From the NCBI RefSeq assembly GCF_900129495.1, contig NZ_FQVX01000001.1, positions 1,302,001-1,366,000 on the forward strand: 64,000 bases of DNA. The letters are read 5' to 3'. Made by a program: the position numbers and the translations under genes. This document shows positions 28,231 through 36,783 of this stretch, piece by piece. Below the pieces are notes generated by a model. The model saw nothing but the letters and a program-made list of their open reading frames with translations, made no database searches and was not told the DNA's origin. Each line of letters starts with the position of its first letter. Position 1 is the stretch's first letter. Source of the DNA: Geodermatophilus nigrescens (GTDB taxonomy: Bacteria; Actinomycetota; Actinomycetes; Mycobacteriales; Geodermatophilaceae).

Positions 28231-29523
28231 TCAGAGCACGCGGACGGCGAGCACGGCGACGTCGTCGTCCGTGCGGTCGGGCAGGACCCGCGTGAGCAGC
28301 CGGTCGCACAGCGCGTCCGCCGGCAGCCGGGAGAGCCCCGCCAGCGCCCCGGCGACCGCGGCCATGCCCTCGTCGATGTCCCGCCGGCCGACCTCCACCA
28401 GCCCGTCGGTGACCAGCACCAGCGTCTCGCCGGGCTCCAGCGCCACCTCGTGGTCCCGGCGGGTGCCGGGCTCGTCGACGCCGAGCAGCCGCTCGGGCGG
28501 GGTGGCCAGCGTCCGCACCCCGCCGCCGGCGTCGAGCACCAGCGGGGGCAGGTGGCCGGCCGACGACCAGCGCAGCACCCGGCGCGGGCCGGTCCCGTCG
28601 GGCGGCAGCACGTGGGCGACCAGCGCGGTGGCCAGCGTGCCCACGTGCAGGCCGGCGAGCACCCGGTCGACCCGGTCGAGGGTGCCGGCGGGGCCGTCGG
28701 GGGAGTCGTAGGCCAGCGTCCGCACGGCGCTGCGCAGCTGCGCCATCGCCGCGGCCGCCTCCACCCCGTGGCCGACGACGTCGCCGATGACGAGCACCGT
28801 GGCGCCGTCGGGGCGGCCGAACGCGTCGTACCAGTCCCCGCCGACCAGGTCCTGGGACACCGCGGCCCGGTAGCGGACGGCGAGCTCCAGGCCGGCGGGC
28901 TGCGGCGGCGGGGTGAGCAGGCTGTGCTGCAGCGTCTCGGCCACCCGCAGCTGCCGGCCGAACAGCCGGGCGTTGTCCAGCGCCAGCCCGCCGCGGCGGG
29001 CCACCTCGACGGCGAGCGCGACGTCGTCCGGCCCCGCCGGCGGACGGTCCCCGCAGCGCACGAGGGAGAGGACGCCGAAGCCGGAGCCGCGCGCCTGCAG
29101 CGGGACGAACAGGCTCGAGCGCGGGTCCAGCCGGTCCCAGGCGGCGCGCACCGGGCCCTCCGGCAGCGACTCGGGGCCGAGGTCGGGCTCGAGCGCGGTG
29201 AGGTGCACCGGCTCGCCGGACAGCAGCGCCGAGGCCAGCGCGGACTGGTCGCGCGGGGCGGTGACCCGCCCGGCGAGGTAGGTGTCGACGGCGTCGAGCA
29301 GGCCGGGGTCGCGGTGCGCGCGGGCCGAGCTGCCGGGGGCGCCGTCGCCGGCGAGCAGCGTGACGGTGGCCCAGTCGGCCAGCCGCGGCACCACCAGGCG
29401 GGCCAGCTGGTCGGCGGCCGTGCCGGTGTCGAGGCTCTGCGTGAGGGACTCGGTGACCTCGGCCAGGTAGCGGAACCGGTCGCGCTCGACGCCGGCTCCG
29501 CCGTCGTCGGTCGGTGTCCTCAC
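28231..29523 (-). CDS. GAF-SpoIIE (PP2C-type) serine phosphatase
   Basis: 430 residues. A GAF sensor domain at about 15-175 precedes a SpoIIE/RsbU-type PPM phosphatase at about 190-425, with VGGDWYDAF, VIGDVVGHGVEAA, SSAGHLPPLVL, VLVTDGLVEV and the final DRTDDDVAVL metal-binding Asp pair. The domain is complete and likely active. The GTG at 29523 is preceded by GGAG. Such enzymes release anti-sigma-factor antagonists in stress-response partner switching; no antagonist or kinase gene is adjacent. Convergent with the HDOD gene. Confidence 0.88.
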   Translation of the reverse strand: MRTPTDDGGAGVERDRFRYLAEVTESLTQSLDTGTAADQLARLVVPRLADWATVTLLAGDGAPGSSARAHRDPGLLDAVDTYLAGRVTAPRDQSALASALLSGEPVHLTALEPDLGPESLPEGPVRAAWDRLDPRSSLFVPLQARGSGFGVLSLVRCGDRPPAGPDDVALAVEVARRGGLALDNARLFGRQLRVAETLQHSLLTPPPQPAGLELAVRYRAAVSQDLVGGDWYDAFGRPDGATVLVIGDVVGHGVEAAAAMAQLRSAVRTLAYDSPDGPAGTLDRVDRVLAGLHVGTLATALVAHVLPPDGTGPRRVLRWSSAGHLPPLVLDAGGGVRTLATPPERLLGVDEPGTRRDHEVALEPGETLVLVTDGLVEVGRRDIDEGMAAVAGALAGLSRLPADALCDRLLTRVLPDRTDDDVAVLAVRVL

Positions 29524-29654
29524 CCAGGCTCCGTCCCGGCCCGCGGTCCCCGCACGTGCCGGGTACGGAGGGTACGGCAGCCCGCACCGGCCGGAACGAG
29601 ATCGTGCCCGGCGCCGTCCCCCGGGCCACACTGGACGCGGACGGGAGGTGCGCC

Positions 29655-30026
29655 ATGACCACCGAGGTGCTCGACGCGGGCGGCTACGCGGACGCGGTGG
29701 CCGGGCCCGGGATCGTGCTGGTCGACTTCCGCACGGACCGCTCGGGCAGCAGCCGGGCGTTCAGCGCGGTGTTCGACGCGGCCGCCGCGCGCCACCCGGA
29801 CCTGCGCCTGGCCGCCGTCGACACCGGCGCCGAGGAGGCGCTGACGGCGGAGCTCGGCGTGCGGTCGGCGCCGACGCTCATGGCCTACCGCGACGGCGTG
29901 CTGGTGTTCGCCGAGCCCGGCTGGCTCCCGGCCGACTCCCTGGACCTGCTGGTGGACACCATCCGCGCGCTCGACATGCCGGCCGTCCGCGCGGTCTACC
30001 CCGAGCCGCTGCGCCAGGAGCACTAG
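29655..30026 (+). CDS. Thioredoxin-fold protein lacking the active-site cysteines
   Basis: 123 residues with the thioredoxin strand pattern: VLVDFRTDRSGSSRAFSAVF aligns to VLVDFWAxWCGPC, so the CGPC motif is SGSS. The cis-proline loop (RSAPTLMAYRDG) is conserved. It cannot do dithiol exchange and is probably a chaperone-like or binding protein. The ATG follows GGGAGG. Its TAG stop overlaps the stop of lutC on the other strand by 2 bp within CTAG. No partner is evident. Confidence 0.75.
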   Translation: MTTEVLDAGGYADAVAGPGIVLVDFRTDRSGSSRAFSAVFDAAAARHPDLRLAAVDTGAEEALTAELGVRSAPTLMAYRDGVLVFAEPGWLPADSLDLLVDTIRALDMPAVRAVYPEPLRQEH

Positions 30027-30643
30027 CCGGCGAGCACGACCACCAGCGTCCGCGGGCCGTGCACGCCCTCGACGCGCTGCAGCTCGATGTCGCTGGTCGC
30101 CGACGGGCCGCTGACCATCGTGAGCGGCGCGACCGGGTCGAGCCGGCCCAGCGCGTCGGGCACGTCGGGCACCACCTGCGCGGCCTCGACCACGCACACC
30201 AGGACGTCGGGCAGCAGCGACAGCGCCCGCCGCCCCGACAGCGGCGCGCCGTCGAGCACCAGGGTGCCGGTCTCGGCGACCGCCGTCGCCACGCCGGTGA
30301 GGGTCGCGGCGAAGGCGGCCAGCTCGACCGGCGGCCGGCCGTCGTCCTCCGTCGCGCCGTCGGGCCGCCAGGCGGCCGGCACCCCGGGGGCGACGACGAC
30401 GCCCGCCGGGTCCCAGCCCCCGCCCAGCGCCGCGTGCAGGCCGCGGGCGACGGTCGGGCCGATCTGGCCGGGCGCGCAGCGCAGCACCGTGGCGCGGTAG
30501 TCCTCCACCCGCTCCGCGAGCAGGTCGAGCAGCTCGCCGGGCGGCAGCTCGCGCGGCGCCGGCACCGTCGGGACGGCGACGGGCGGGCGCTGCTCGCCCA
30601 GCGCCGTCCGGATCCGCCCGAGCACCTCCTCGCGCGCCCTCAC
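30023..30643 (-). CDS. lutC: LutC-type lactate utilisation protein (LUD domain)
   Basis: 206-residue LUD-domain subunit of the LutABC L-lactate dehydrogenase complex (L-lactate to pyruvate). Seen: EVLGRIRTALG at the start, VATAVAETGTLVLDG and the C-terminal DIELQRVEGVHGPRTLVVVL, typical of LutC. The GTG start overlaps the lutB stop (GTGA). It is last in the lacI-lutA-lutB-lutC chain, so a LacI regulator co-transcribed with lactate oxidation genes faces the rhamnose operon, consistent with L-lactate being the product of rhamnose breakdown. Confidence 0.88.
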   Translation of the reverse strand: MRAREEVLGRIRTALGEQRPPVAVPTVPAPRELPPGELLDLLAERVEDYRATVLRCAPGQIGPTVARGLHAALGGGWDPAGVVVAPGVPAAWRPDGATEDDGRPPVELAAFAATLTGVATAVAETGTLVLDGAPLSGRRALSLLPDVLVCVVEAAQVVPDVPDALGRLDPVAPLTMVSGPSATSDIELQRVEGVHGPRTLVVVLAG

Positions 30644-32151
30644 GACCGGTGCTCCTCGTTCCACTGCTGCACGAACGTCCTCCCCGGCGGGGTGGGCAGG
30701 TCGCGGGTGCGGGTCCAGGCGCTCGCCGGGGGCGGCAGCGCGGCCGGCAGCGTCGGCCTCCCGCGGGCGAGCAGCCGGCCGAGCCCGGCGGCGCGCTGGG
30801 CGAGGTGCCACAGCCGCGGGCTGCTCATCACCCTCGCCAGTCCTCGGAAGGCGACGGCCTCCGCCGTGGGCTTCTCCTGCGCCTCGACGTGCTCCGCGCG
30901 CAGGTGCACGAGGATCGAGGGGATGTCGATCGCCACCGGGCAGACGTCGTAGCAGGCGCCGCACAGGGACGAGGCGTACGGCAGCGAGGCGTTGTCCTCG
31001 ACGCCGGTCAGCTGCGGGGACAGCACCGCCCCGATCGGGCCCGGGTAGACCGAGCCGTACGCGTGCCCGCCGGTGCGCTCGTACACCGGGCACACGTTCA
31101 GGCAGGCCGAGCAGCGGATGCAGTGCAGCGCCTCGCGGCCCACCTCGTCGGCGAGCACCGCGGTGCGGCCGTTGTCGAGCAGCACGAGGTGGAACTCCTG
31201 CGGCCCGTCGCCGGGCGTCACGCCGGCCCAGGTCGAGGTGTAGGGGTTCATCCGCTCGCCGGTGGAGGAGCGGGGGAGCAGCTGCAGGAAGACGCCGAGG
31301 TCCGCCCAGCGCGGCACGACCTTCTCGATGCCCATGACGGTGATGAGCGTCTGCGGCAGCGTCAGGCACATCCGCCCGTTGCCCTCGCTCTCGACCACCG
31401 ACAGCGTGCCGGTCTCGGCGACGGCGAAGTTCGCCCCGCTGACGGCGACCCGCGCGCGCAGGAACCGCTCGCGCAGGTGGGCGCGGGCGGCCATCGCCAG
31501 CTGCCGGGGGTCGTCGGTCAGCCCGGGAGAGGCGCCGGGACCCTGGAGGTGCGGCAGGGTGCGGCTGAAGATCTCGCGGATCTCCGAGCGGTTCTTGTGG
31601 ATCGCCGGCACCAGGATGTGGCTGGGGGAGTCCTGGCCGAGCTGCACGATCAGCTCGGCCAGGTCGGTCTCGACCGCCTCGATGCCCGCGGCCTCCAGCG
31701 CCTCGTTGAGGCCGATCTCCTGGGTGGCCATCGACTTGACCTTGACCACCTCGGAGCTGCCGGTGGCCCGCACGAGCTCGGTGACGATGCGGTTGGCCTC
31801 GGCGGCGTCGCGCGCCCAGTGCACCGTGCCGCCGCGCGCGGTCACCTGCCGCTCGAGCTCCTCGAGGTGCTCGTCGAGCCGGGCCATGGTGGCGGCCTTG
31901 AGCGCCTTGCCGGCCTGGCGCAGCTGCTCCCAGTGCGGCACCTCCGACACGACGGCGGCGCGCTTGCCGCGGATCGTCGTCGTGGCGCGGCCGAGGTTGG
32001 CGCGCAGCTGCCCGTCGCGCAGGGCGGTGCGGGCGGCGTCGGGGAAGGGCCGGTCACCGCGCAGGTGGCCGACGCCGGGGGGCGCGGTGGGCAGGCCGAG
32101 GAACGTGGTGCCCGACCGCGGGGCGCCGGGGGCCAGCGGGGAGGCGCTCAC
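30640..32151 (-). CDS. lutB: LutB-type iron-sulfur protein of the L-lactate oxidation complex
   Basis: 503 residues. The N-terminal LUD domain (GGTVHWARDAAEANRIVTEL, VAVSGANFAVAETGTLSVVE) is followed by two ferredoxin-like [4Fe-4S] motifs, CIRCSACLNVCP and CGACYDVCP, and a C-terminal tail of the LutB type (FVQQW). Normal length. It forms the electron-transfer core that passes electrons from L-lactate to the quinone pool, with LutA and LutC. GTG start overlaps the lutA stop by 4 bp and its own stop overlaps lutC likewise. Confidence 0.9.
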   Translation of the reverse strand: MSASPLAPGAPRSGTTFLGLPTAPPGVGHLRGDRPFPDAARTALRDGQLRANLGRATTTIRGKRAAVVSEVPHWEQLRQAGKALKAATMARLDEHLEELERQVTARGGTVHWARDAAEANRIVTELVRATGSSEVVKVKSMATQEIGLNEALEAAGIEAVETDLAELIVQLGQDSPSHILVPAIHKNRSEIREIFSRTLPHLQGPGASPGLTDDPRQLAMAARAHLRERFLRARVAVSGANFAVAETGTLSVVESEGNGRMCLTLPQTLITVMGIEKVVPRWADLGVFLQLLPRSSTGERMNPYTSTWAGVTPGDGPQEFHLVLLDNGRTAVLADEVGREALHCIRCSACLNVCPVYERTGGHAYGSVYPGPIGAVLSPQLTGVEDNASLPYASSLCGACYDVCPVAIDIPSILVHLRAEHVEAQEKPTAEAVAFRGLARVMSSPRLWHLAQRAAGLGRLLARGRPTLPAALPPPASAWTRTRDLPTPPGRTFVQQWNEEHRS

Positions 32152-32921
32152 GCGGGCACCGCGGGGGCGGTGGTCTGGGTGGGGGACACGTTCTCCTCCG
32201 TCGAGGCGAGGATCTCGGCCAGGTGCACCGTGCGGGTGCCCGAGCGCAGCCGCGACAGCCCGCCGCCGATGTGCATCAGGCAGGACGCGTCGCCGGCGGT
32301 GCAGACCTCGGCGTGCGTGGACAGCACGGCGGCCATCTTGTCGGTGAGCATCGCCGTCGAGGTGTCGGCGTTCTTCACCGCGAAGGTGCCGCCGAACCCG
32401 CAGCAGGACTCCGCGCCGGGCAGCTCGACGAGGTCGAGGCCGCGCACCGCCCGCAGCAGCTGCAGCGGCCGGTCGCCCACCTTCAGCATCCGCAGCGAGT
32501 GGCAGGTCGGGTGGTAGGTGACCCGGTGCGGGTAGTAGGCGCCGACGTCGGTGACGCCGAGGACGTCGACGAGGAACTGGCTCAGCTCGTACGTGCGGGC
32601 CGCGAGCGCCTCCGCGTCGTCGGCCAGGGCGTGCTCCCCGGCGCGCCGGGCGACCATCGCCTGCTGGTGGTGGATCGAGGCCACGCAGGACCCGGAGGGG
32701 GCGACGACGGCCTCGGCGCCCGCGAACGCCCGCACGTGGTTGGCCACGATCGGCACCGCCTCGCGCCGGTAGCCGGTGTTGACGTGCATCTGCCCGCAGC
32801 AGGCCTGCGACGGCGGCACGACCACCTCGTGGCCCAGCCGCTGCAGCAGCGTCGCGGTGGCCCGCGCGACCTGCGGCACCATCGTGTCCACCAGGCAGGT
32901 GGCGAACAGCGCGACCCTCAC
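32148..32921 (-). CDS. lutA: LutA-type CCG-domain subunit of the L-lactate oxidation complex
   Basis: 257 residues with two cysteine-rich CCG domains: ACCGQMH near residue 42 and ESCCGFGG near residue 185, the pattern of LutA/GlcF-like heterodisulfide-reductase-type subunits. It starts RVALFATCLVDTM, the usual LutA opening. The GTG overlaps the lacI stop by 4 bp. Part of lacI-lutABC. Confidence 0.9.
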   Translation of the reverse strand: MRVALFATCLVDTMVPQVARATATLLQRLGHEVVVPPSQACCGQMHVNTGYRREAVPIVANHVRAFAGAEAVVAPSGSCVASIHHQQAMVARRAGEHALADDAEALAARTYELSQFLVDVLGVTDVGAYYPHRVTYHPTCHSLRMLKVGDRPLQLLRAVRGLDLVELPGAESCCGFGGTFAVKNADTSTAMLTDKMAAVLSTHAEVCTAGDASCLMHIGGGLSRLRSGTRTVHLAEILASTEENVSPTQTTAPAVPA

Positions 32922-33949
32922 GGGGTCCCCTCTCGATCGCGGAAGACCATGCTCGACTCGCGCACCACCAGCGTGGGCTCGACGACCTCCTGCACGTGCG
33001 CGTGCTCCCCGCCGCGGGCCTCGTCGAGTAGCAGCTCGGCGGCCCGGGAGCCCAGCGCCTGGCGTGGCTTGCGCACGCTGGTCAGCGGCACGGCGGCCGA
33101 GGCGGCGAAGTCGATGTCGTCGTAGCCGACGATCGCGAAGTCGTCGGGCACCCGCACGCCCTGGCGCACCATCTCCTGCAGCACCCCGAGCGCCATGAGG
33201 TCGTTGGCGCAGATCGCCGCCGTGGGCCGGCGCGCGGCGGGCATGCCGACGATGCGCGCCGCGGCCTCGCGGCCGGCGTCGACGGTGAGCTGCTCGGGGG
33301 AGAAGACGACGAGCGCGTCGTCGCCCCCGGTGGCGTCCCGGACGGCGGTCTCGATGCCCGCGTGGCGCTCCTGCACCTGCGGCAGGCCCGAGGCGCCGCC
33401 GATGAAGGCGATCCGCCGGTGTCCGCGCTCGAGCAGGTGCTCGGCGGCCAGACGGCCGCCGAGGACGTCGTCGACGGCGACGGCGCACTGGTCGGGCCCG
33501 GGCGCCCGCCGGTCGACCAGCACCACCGGGACGCCGCGCCGGCGCAGCGTCTGCAGGTGGGGCGAGAGCTCCGCCGTCGGGGTGATGAGCACGCCCTGCA
33601 CCCGCTGCTCGGCGAGCACGTCGAGGTAGGCGCTCTCCTTCTCCGGCCGGTCGTCGGAGTTGCACAGGATGACCGCGAGGCCGGCGGAGTTGGCGACGTC
33701 CTCGACGCCGCGGGCGACGTCGGTGAAGAACGGGTTGGCGATGTCGAGCACCACCAGGCCGATGGTCCGGCTGTGCCCGGCGCGCAGCTGGCGGGCCGAC
33801 TCGTTGCGCACGAACCCGAGGGCGGCGATCGCGTCGAGCACCCGCTCGCGGGTGGCGGCGCTGACGACGTCGGGCCGGTTGAGGACGTTGCTCACGGTGC
33901 CCACCGACACCCCGGCGTGCTCGGCGACGTCGCGGATGCTCGCGGCCAC
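32918..33949 (-). CDS. LacI-family repressor, probable regulator of rhamnose and lactate genes
   Basis: 343 residues. The LacI HTH (SIRDVAEHAGVSVGTVSNVL, then hinge helix ESARQLRAGHS) is followed by a periplasmic-binding-like effector domain (IGLVVLDIANPFFTDVARGV, VDRRAPG, GYDDIDFA). The GTG is preceded by GAGGAGG. It heads the minus-strand lut arm and lies divergent from the rhamnose ABC operon. LacI-type half-sites TGACACGTT occur at both -35 boxes. It is therefore a candidate local RhaR responding to rhamnose or a phosphorylated intermediate; the effector is inferred from context. Confidence 0.85.
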   Translation of the reverse strand: MAASIRDVAEHAGVSVGTVSNVLNRPDVVSAATRERVLDAIAALGFVRNESARQLRAGHSRTIGLVVLDIANPFFTDVARGVEDVANSAGLAVILCNSDDRPEKESAYLDVLAEQRVQGVLITPTAELSPHLQTLRRRGVPVVLVDRRAPGPDQCAVAVDDVLGGRLAAEHLLERGHRRIAFIGGASGLPQVQERHAGIETAVRDATGGDDALVVFSPEQLTVDAGREAAARIVGMPAARRPTAAICANDLMALGVLQEMVRQGVRVPDDFAIVGYDDIDFAASAAVPLTSVRKPRQALGSRAAELLLDEARGGEHAHVQEVVEPTLVVRESSMVFRDREGTP

Positions 33950-34002
33950 GGCGCCTCCTCGCGCTGGTCGGACGGGGTGACGGGGGACACCCGTCGGCAG
34001 AG

Positions 34003-34031
34003 ATGGTCGCTGCTGCGCTGAAACGTGTCAA
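34003..34031 (-). promoter_or_regulatory. Promoter and LacI operator of lacI-lutABC
   Basis: On the minus strand TTGACA (34031-34026) and GACCAT (34008-34003) are 17 bp apart. The LacI-like operator TGACACGTTTCA (plus-strand reading TGAAACGTGTCA at 34019-34030) overlaps the -35 box. This suggests autorepression. Confidence 0.65.
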
Positions 34032-34083
34032 ATGGCGCGGTGCCGTGCCGGATCGCGGTCCCGCAACGGCCACAGGGTGGGCG

Positions 34084-34113
34084 TTGACACGTTCTCGAAC
34101 CGGCCCCTATGGT
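34084..34113 (+). promoter_or_regulatory. Promoter and LacI operator of the rhamnose operon
   Basis: TTGACA (34084-34089) and TATGGT (34108-34113) are 18 bp apart, a good sigma-70-type promoter. The -35 box is again inside TTGACACGTT (operator half with weak right arm, 34085-34096), matching the other side of the region. Confidence 0.7.
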
Positions 34114-34130
34114 CTGCGCCACAGGTCGTC

Positions 34131-34142
34131 TGAATCGTTTCA
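34131..34142. promoter_or_regulatory. LacI-type operator downstream of the rhamnose promoter
   Basis: TGAATCGTTTCA, close to the LacI/GalR consensus TGAAACGTTTCA, lies 17 nt after the -10 box and before the ribosome site, where a bound repressor would block elongation. Confidence 0.65.
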
Positions 34143-34159
34143 CAACGGAGGTGGTCGTC

Positions 34160-35710
34160 GTGGACCACGCCTCGGCGCCAGCGGCGCCGCCGGCGGAGGG
34201 CCGGGTCGTCCTGGCCCTGGAGGACGTCGGCAAGAGCTTCGGCGCGGTCGCCGCGCTGCGCGGCGCGCAGCTCGAGCTGCGCGCGGGGGAGGCCCACGCG
34301 CTCGTCGGCGAGAACGGCGCCGGCAAGTCGACCCTCGTCAAGATCCTCGCCGGCGTGCACGGTCCCGACACCGGCCGCGTGCTGCTGGACGGGCAGCCGG
34401 TCACCCTCGCCGACCCCGCCGCCGCGCGTGCCGCCGGCATCGCGGTCATCTACCAGGAGCCGACGCTGTTCCCCGACCTGTCGGTCGCGGAGAACATCTT
34501 CATGGGCCGCCAGCCGCTGCTGTCCGGCCGCCGGATCGACCGCCGCGGCCTCGCCCAGCGGTGCCGGGCGCTGTTCGACCGCCTCGGCGTCGCCCTCGAC
34601 CCCGACCGGCCGGCGCGCGGCCTGTCGATCGCCGACCAGCAGATGGTCGAGATCGCCAAGGCGCTGTCGTTCGACGCACGGGTGCTGGTCATGGACGAGC
34701 CCACCGCGGCCCTGTCCGGCGTCGAGGTGGAGCGGCTGTTCGCCGTCGCCCGGTCGCTGCGCGAGTCGGGTGCCGCGGTGCTGTTCATCTCCCACCGGTT
34801 CGACGAGGTCTTCGACCTCTGCGACCGGATCACCGTCATGCGCGACGGCCAGTGGGTCTCCACCGACCTCGCCCGCGACCTCACCGTCGACGCCGTCGTG
34901 CGCCGGATGGTCGGCCGCGAGGTCTCCTCGCTGTTCCCGAAGACCGACGTCACCCCGGGCGAGGTCGTGCTCGAGGTCCGCGGCCTGACCCGCCGCGGTG
35001 TGTTCTCCGACGTCTCCTTCGACGTGCGGGCCGGCGAGATCGTCGCCCTGGCCGGCCTCGTCGGCGCCGGACGCAGCGAGATCGTGCGCGCCGTCTTCGG
35101 CGTCGACCCCTACGACGCCGGCACCGTCCGGGTCGCCGGCAAGGAGCTCAGGGGCGGCAGCCCCGCCGTCGCCATGGCCGCCGGCCTCGCGCTGGTCCCC
35201 GAGGACCGCCGCCAGCAGGGCCTGGTCATGGAGCTCTCGGTGGAGAGGAACGCGACCCTCACCCGGCGCTGGAAGCTGGCCCGGGGCGGGTTGCTCAGCT
35301 CGCGCACCGAGCGCGCGCAGGCCGCCGAGTGGTCCAAGCGGCTGCAGGTCAAGGCCGGGAAGCTCTCCGACCCGGTGTCCACGCTGTCCGGCGGCAACCA
35401 GCAGAAGGTCGTCCTGGCCAAGTGGCTGTCGACCGAGCCGCGCGTGCTGATCGTCGACGAGCCCACCCGCGGCATCGACGTCGGCACCAAGTCCGAGGTG
35501 CACCGGCTGCTGTCGCAGCTGGCCGCCGAGGGACTGGCCGTCGTCATGGTGTCCAGCGAGCTCCCGGAGGTGCTCGGCATGGCCGACCGCGTCCTCGTCG
35601 TCTCCGAGGGCCGCCTCGTCGACGACATCCCCCGCGCCCGCGCCGACGAGGACAGCGTGATGCTGGCCGCGACCGGCCAGGGCAGCTCCCTCGCGGGAGG
35701 TGCCCGGTGA
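34160..35710 (+). CDS. rhaT: Rhamnose ABC importer, duplicated ATPase subunit
   Basis: 516-residue sugar ABC ATPase of the RbsA/RhaT type: two nucleotide-binding domains in one chain. NBD1 has GENGAGKST (Walker A) and [11 protein letters not shown]; its signature is degenerate (LSIADQQM). NBD2 has a degenerate Walker A (GLVGAGRSE) and the signature LSGGNQQKV with [12 protein letters not shown]. This asymmetry is normal for the family. The GTG at 34160 is 8 nt after GGAGG; a GTG at 34151 is the alternative. First gene of the rha operon, coupled by GTGA to the permease. Substrate L-rhamnose is deduced from the catabolic genes downstream. Confidence 0.9.
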   Translation: MDHASAPAAPPAEGRVVLALEDVGKSFGAVAALRGAQLELRAGEAHALVGENGAGKSTLVKILAGVHGPDTGRVLLDGQPVTLADPAAARAAGIAVIYQEPTLFPDLSVAENIFMGRQPLLSGRRIDRRGLAQRCRALFDRLGVALDPDRPARGLSIADQQMVEIAKALSFDARVLVMDEPTAALSGVEVERLFAVARSLRESGAAVLFISHRFDEVFDLCDRITVMRDGQWVSTDLARDLTVDAVVRRMVGREVSSLFPKTDVTPGEVVLEVRGLTRRGVFSDVSFDVRAGEIVALAGLVGAGRSEIVRAVFGVDPYDAGTVRVAGKELRGGSPAVAMAAGLALVPEDRRQQGLVMELSVERNATLTRRWKLARGGLLSSRTERAQAAEWSKRLQVKAGKLSDPVSTLSGGNQQKVVLAKWLSTEPRVLIVDEPTRGIDVGTKSEVHRLLSQLAAEGLAVVMVSSELPEVLGMADRVLVVSEGRLVDDIPRARADEDSVMLAATGQGSSLAGGAR

Positions 35711-36783
35711 GCGCGCCCCTCACGAAGCCCGCGCCGCTGCCCGAGGAGCTCGCCGCCCCCGAGCGCACCGGCCGCCGCGGCTCGGCGCTCGTCCAGCGCC
35801 TCGTCGTCGTCCGCGAGCTCGGCATCGTCGCCGCGCTGGTCCTGCTGGTCGTGGCCACGGTCGTCGCCAACCCGCGGTTCCTGTCGGGGCAGAACGTCCG
35901 GGACCTGCTGCTGTCCGCGGCGATCCTCACGGTGCTCGCCGCCGGCCAGACGATGGTGATCATCACCCGCAACGTCGACCTGTCGGTCGGCTCGGTGCTC
36001 GGCCTGTCGGCCTACGCCTCGGGCACGCTGATGGTGGTCACGCCGGGCACGCCGGTCGTCGTCGTGGTGCTCGCCGGCATGGCCGTCGGCGCGGTGTGCG
36101 GCCTGCTCAACGGCGCGATCGTCGCCGTCGCCGGGGTGCCCTCGCTGGTGGTCACCCTGGGCACGCTCTACGCCTTCCGCGGCCTGGACTCGCTGTGGGC
36201 GTCGAGCGCCGACCGGCTGCAGATCAACGCCGCCGACCTGCCCGGCGGGTTCAAGGCGCTCGGCACCGCCCGCCTGCTCGGGGTCCCGGTGCTCTTCCTC
36301 GTCGCCGTCGTCGTGGTGCTGGTCGTCGGCTACTACCTGCGCACCTTCCGCAGCGGCCGCGAGCTCTACGGCATCGGCTCCGCCCCGGAGGCGGCGCGGC
36401 TGTCGGGCATCCCGGTCGGCCGCCGCGTGCTCACCGCCTTCGTCGTCAACGGCGCCCTCGCGGGCCTGGCCGGCGTGCTCTACGCCGCCCGGTTCCAGAC
36501 GCTGGACACCACCGCCGGCACCGGCCAGGAGCTGTTCGTCGTGGCCGCCGCCGTCGTCGGTGGCGTGGCCATCTTCGGCGGCAGCGGCTCGGTCTACGGC
36601 GCCGCGCTCGGCGCGCTGCTGCTCACCACGATCGGCACCGCGCTCCCGCAGCTGGGCCTCGACCCGTTCTGGCGCGACGCCGCCGTCGGCGGGCTGATCC
36701 TCGCCGCCATCGCCCTCGACCGGGCGCTGCAGCTGCGCCTGGCCGCCCGTCTCCGGGGGAGGAACGCCCGCCGTGACCGTTGA
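35707..36783 (+). CDS. rhaP: Rhamnose ABC importer, permease subunit 1
   Basis: 358-residue RbsC-type membrane permease with about ten helices. [20 protein letters not shown] and the [17 protein letters not shown] segment near the C-terminus are typical of the family. The GTG start overlaps the ATPase stop by 4 bp. Two different RbsC-type permeases in one operon are characteristic of RhaSTPQ rhamnose importers described in rhizobia. Confidence 0.9.
   Translation: MSAPLTKPAPLPEELAAPERTGRRGSALVQRLVVVRELGIVAALVLLVVATVVANPRFLSGQNVRDLLLSAAILTVLAAGQTMVIITRNVDLSVGSVLGLSAYASGTLMVVTPGTPVVVVVLAGMAVGAVCGLLNGAIVAVAGVPSLVVTLGTLYAFRGLDSLWASSADRLQINAADLPGGFKALGTARLLGVPVLFLVAVVVVLVVGYYLRTFRSGRELYGIGSAPEAARLSGIPVGRRVLTAFVVNGALAGLAGVLYAARFQTLDTTAGTGQELFVVAAAVVGGVAIFGGSGSVYGAALGALLLTTIGTALPQLGLDPFWRDAAVGGLILAAIALDRALQLRLAARLRGRNARRDR

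Noticed and set aside
34028..35503. Long minus-strand frame opposite the rhamnose ABC ATPase
   Set aside because: The plus-strand protein has complete ABC motifs; the antisense translation shows no family features. Similar shadows oppose rhaD, GH78 and the Dpp genes.
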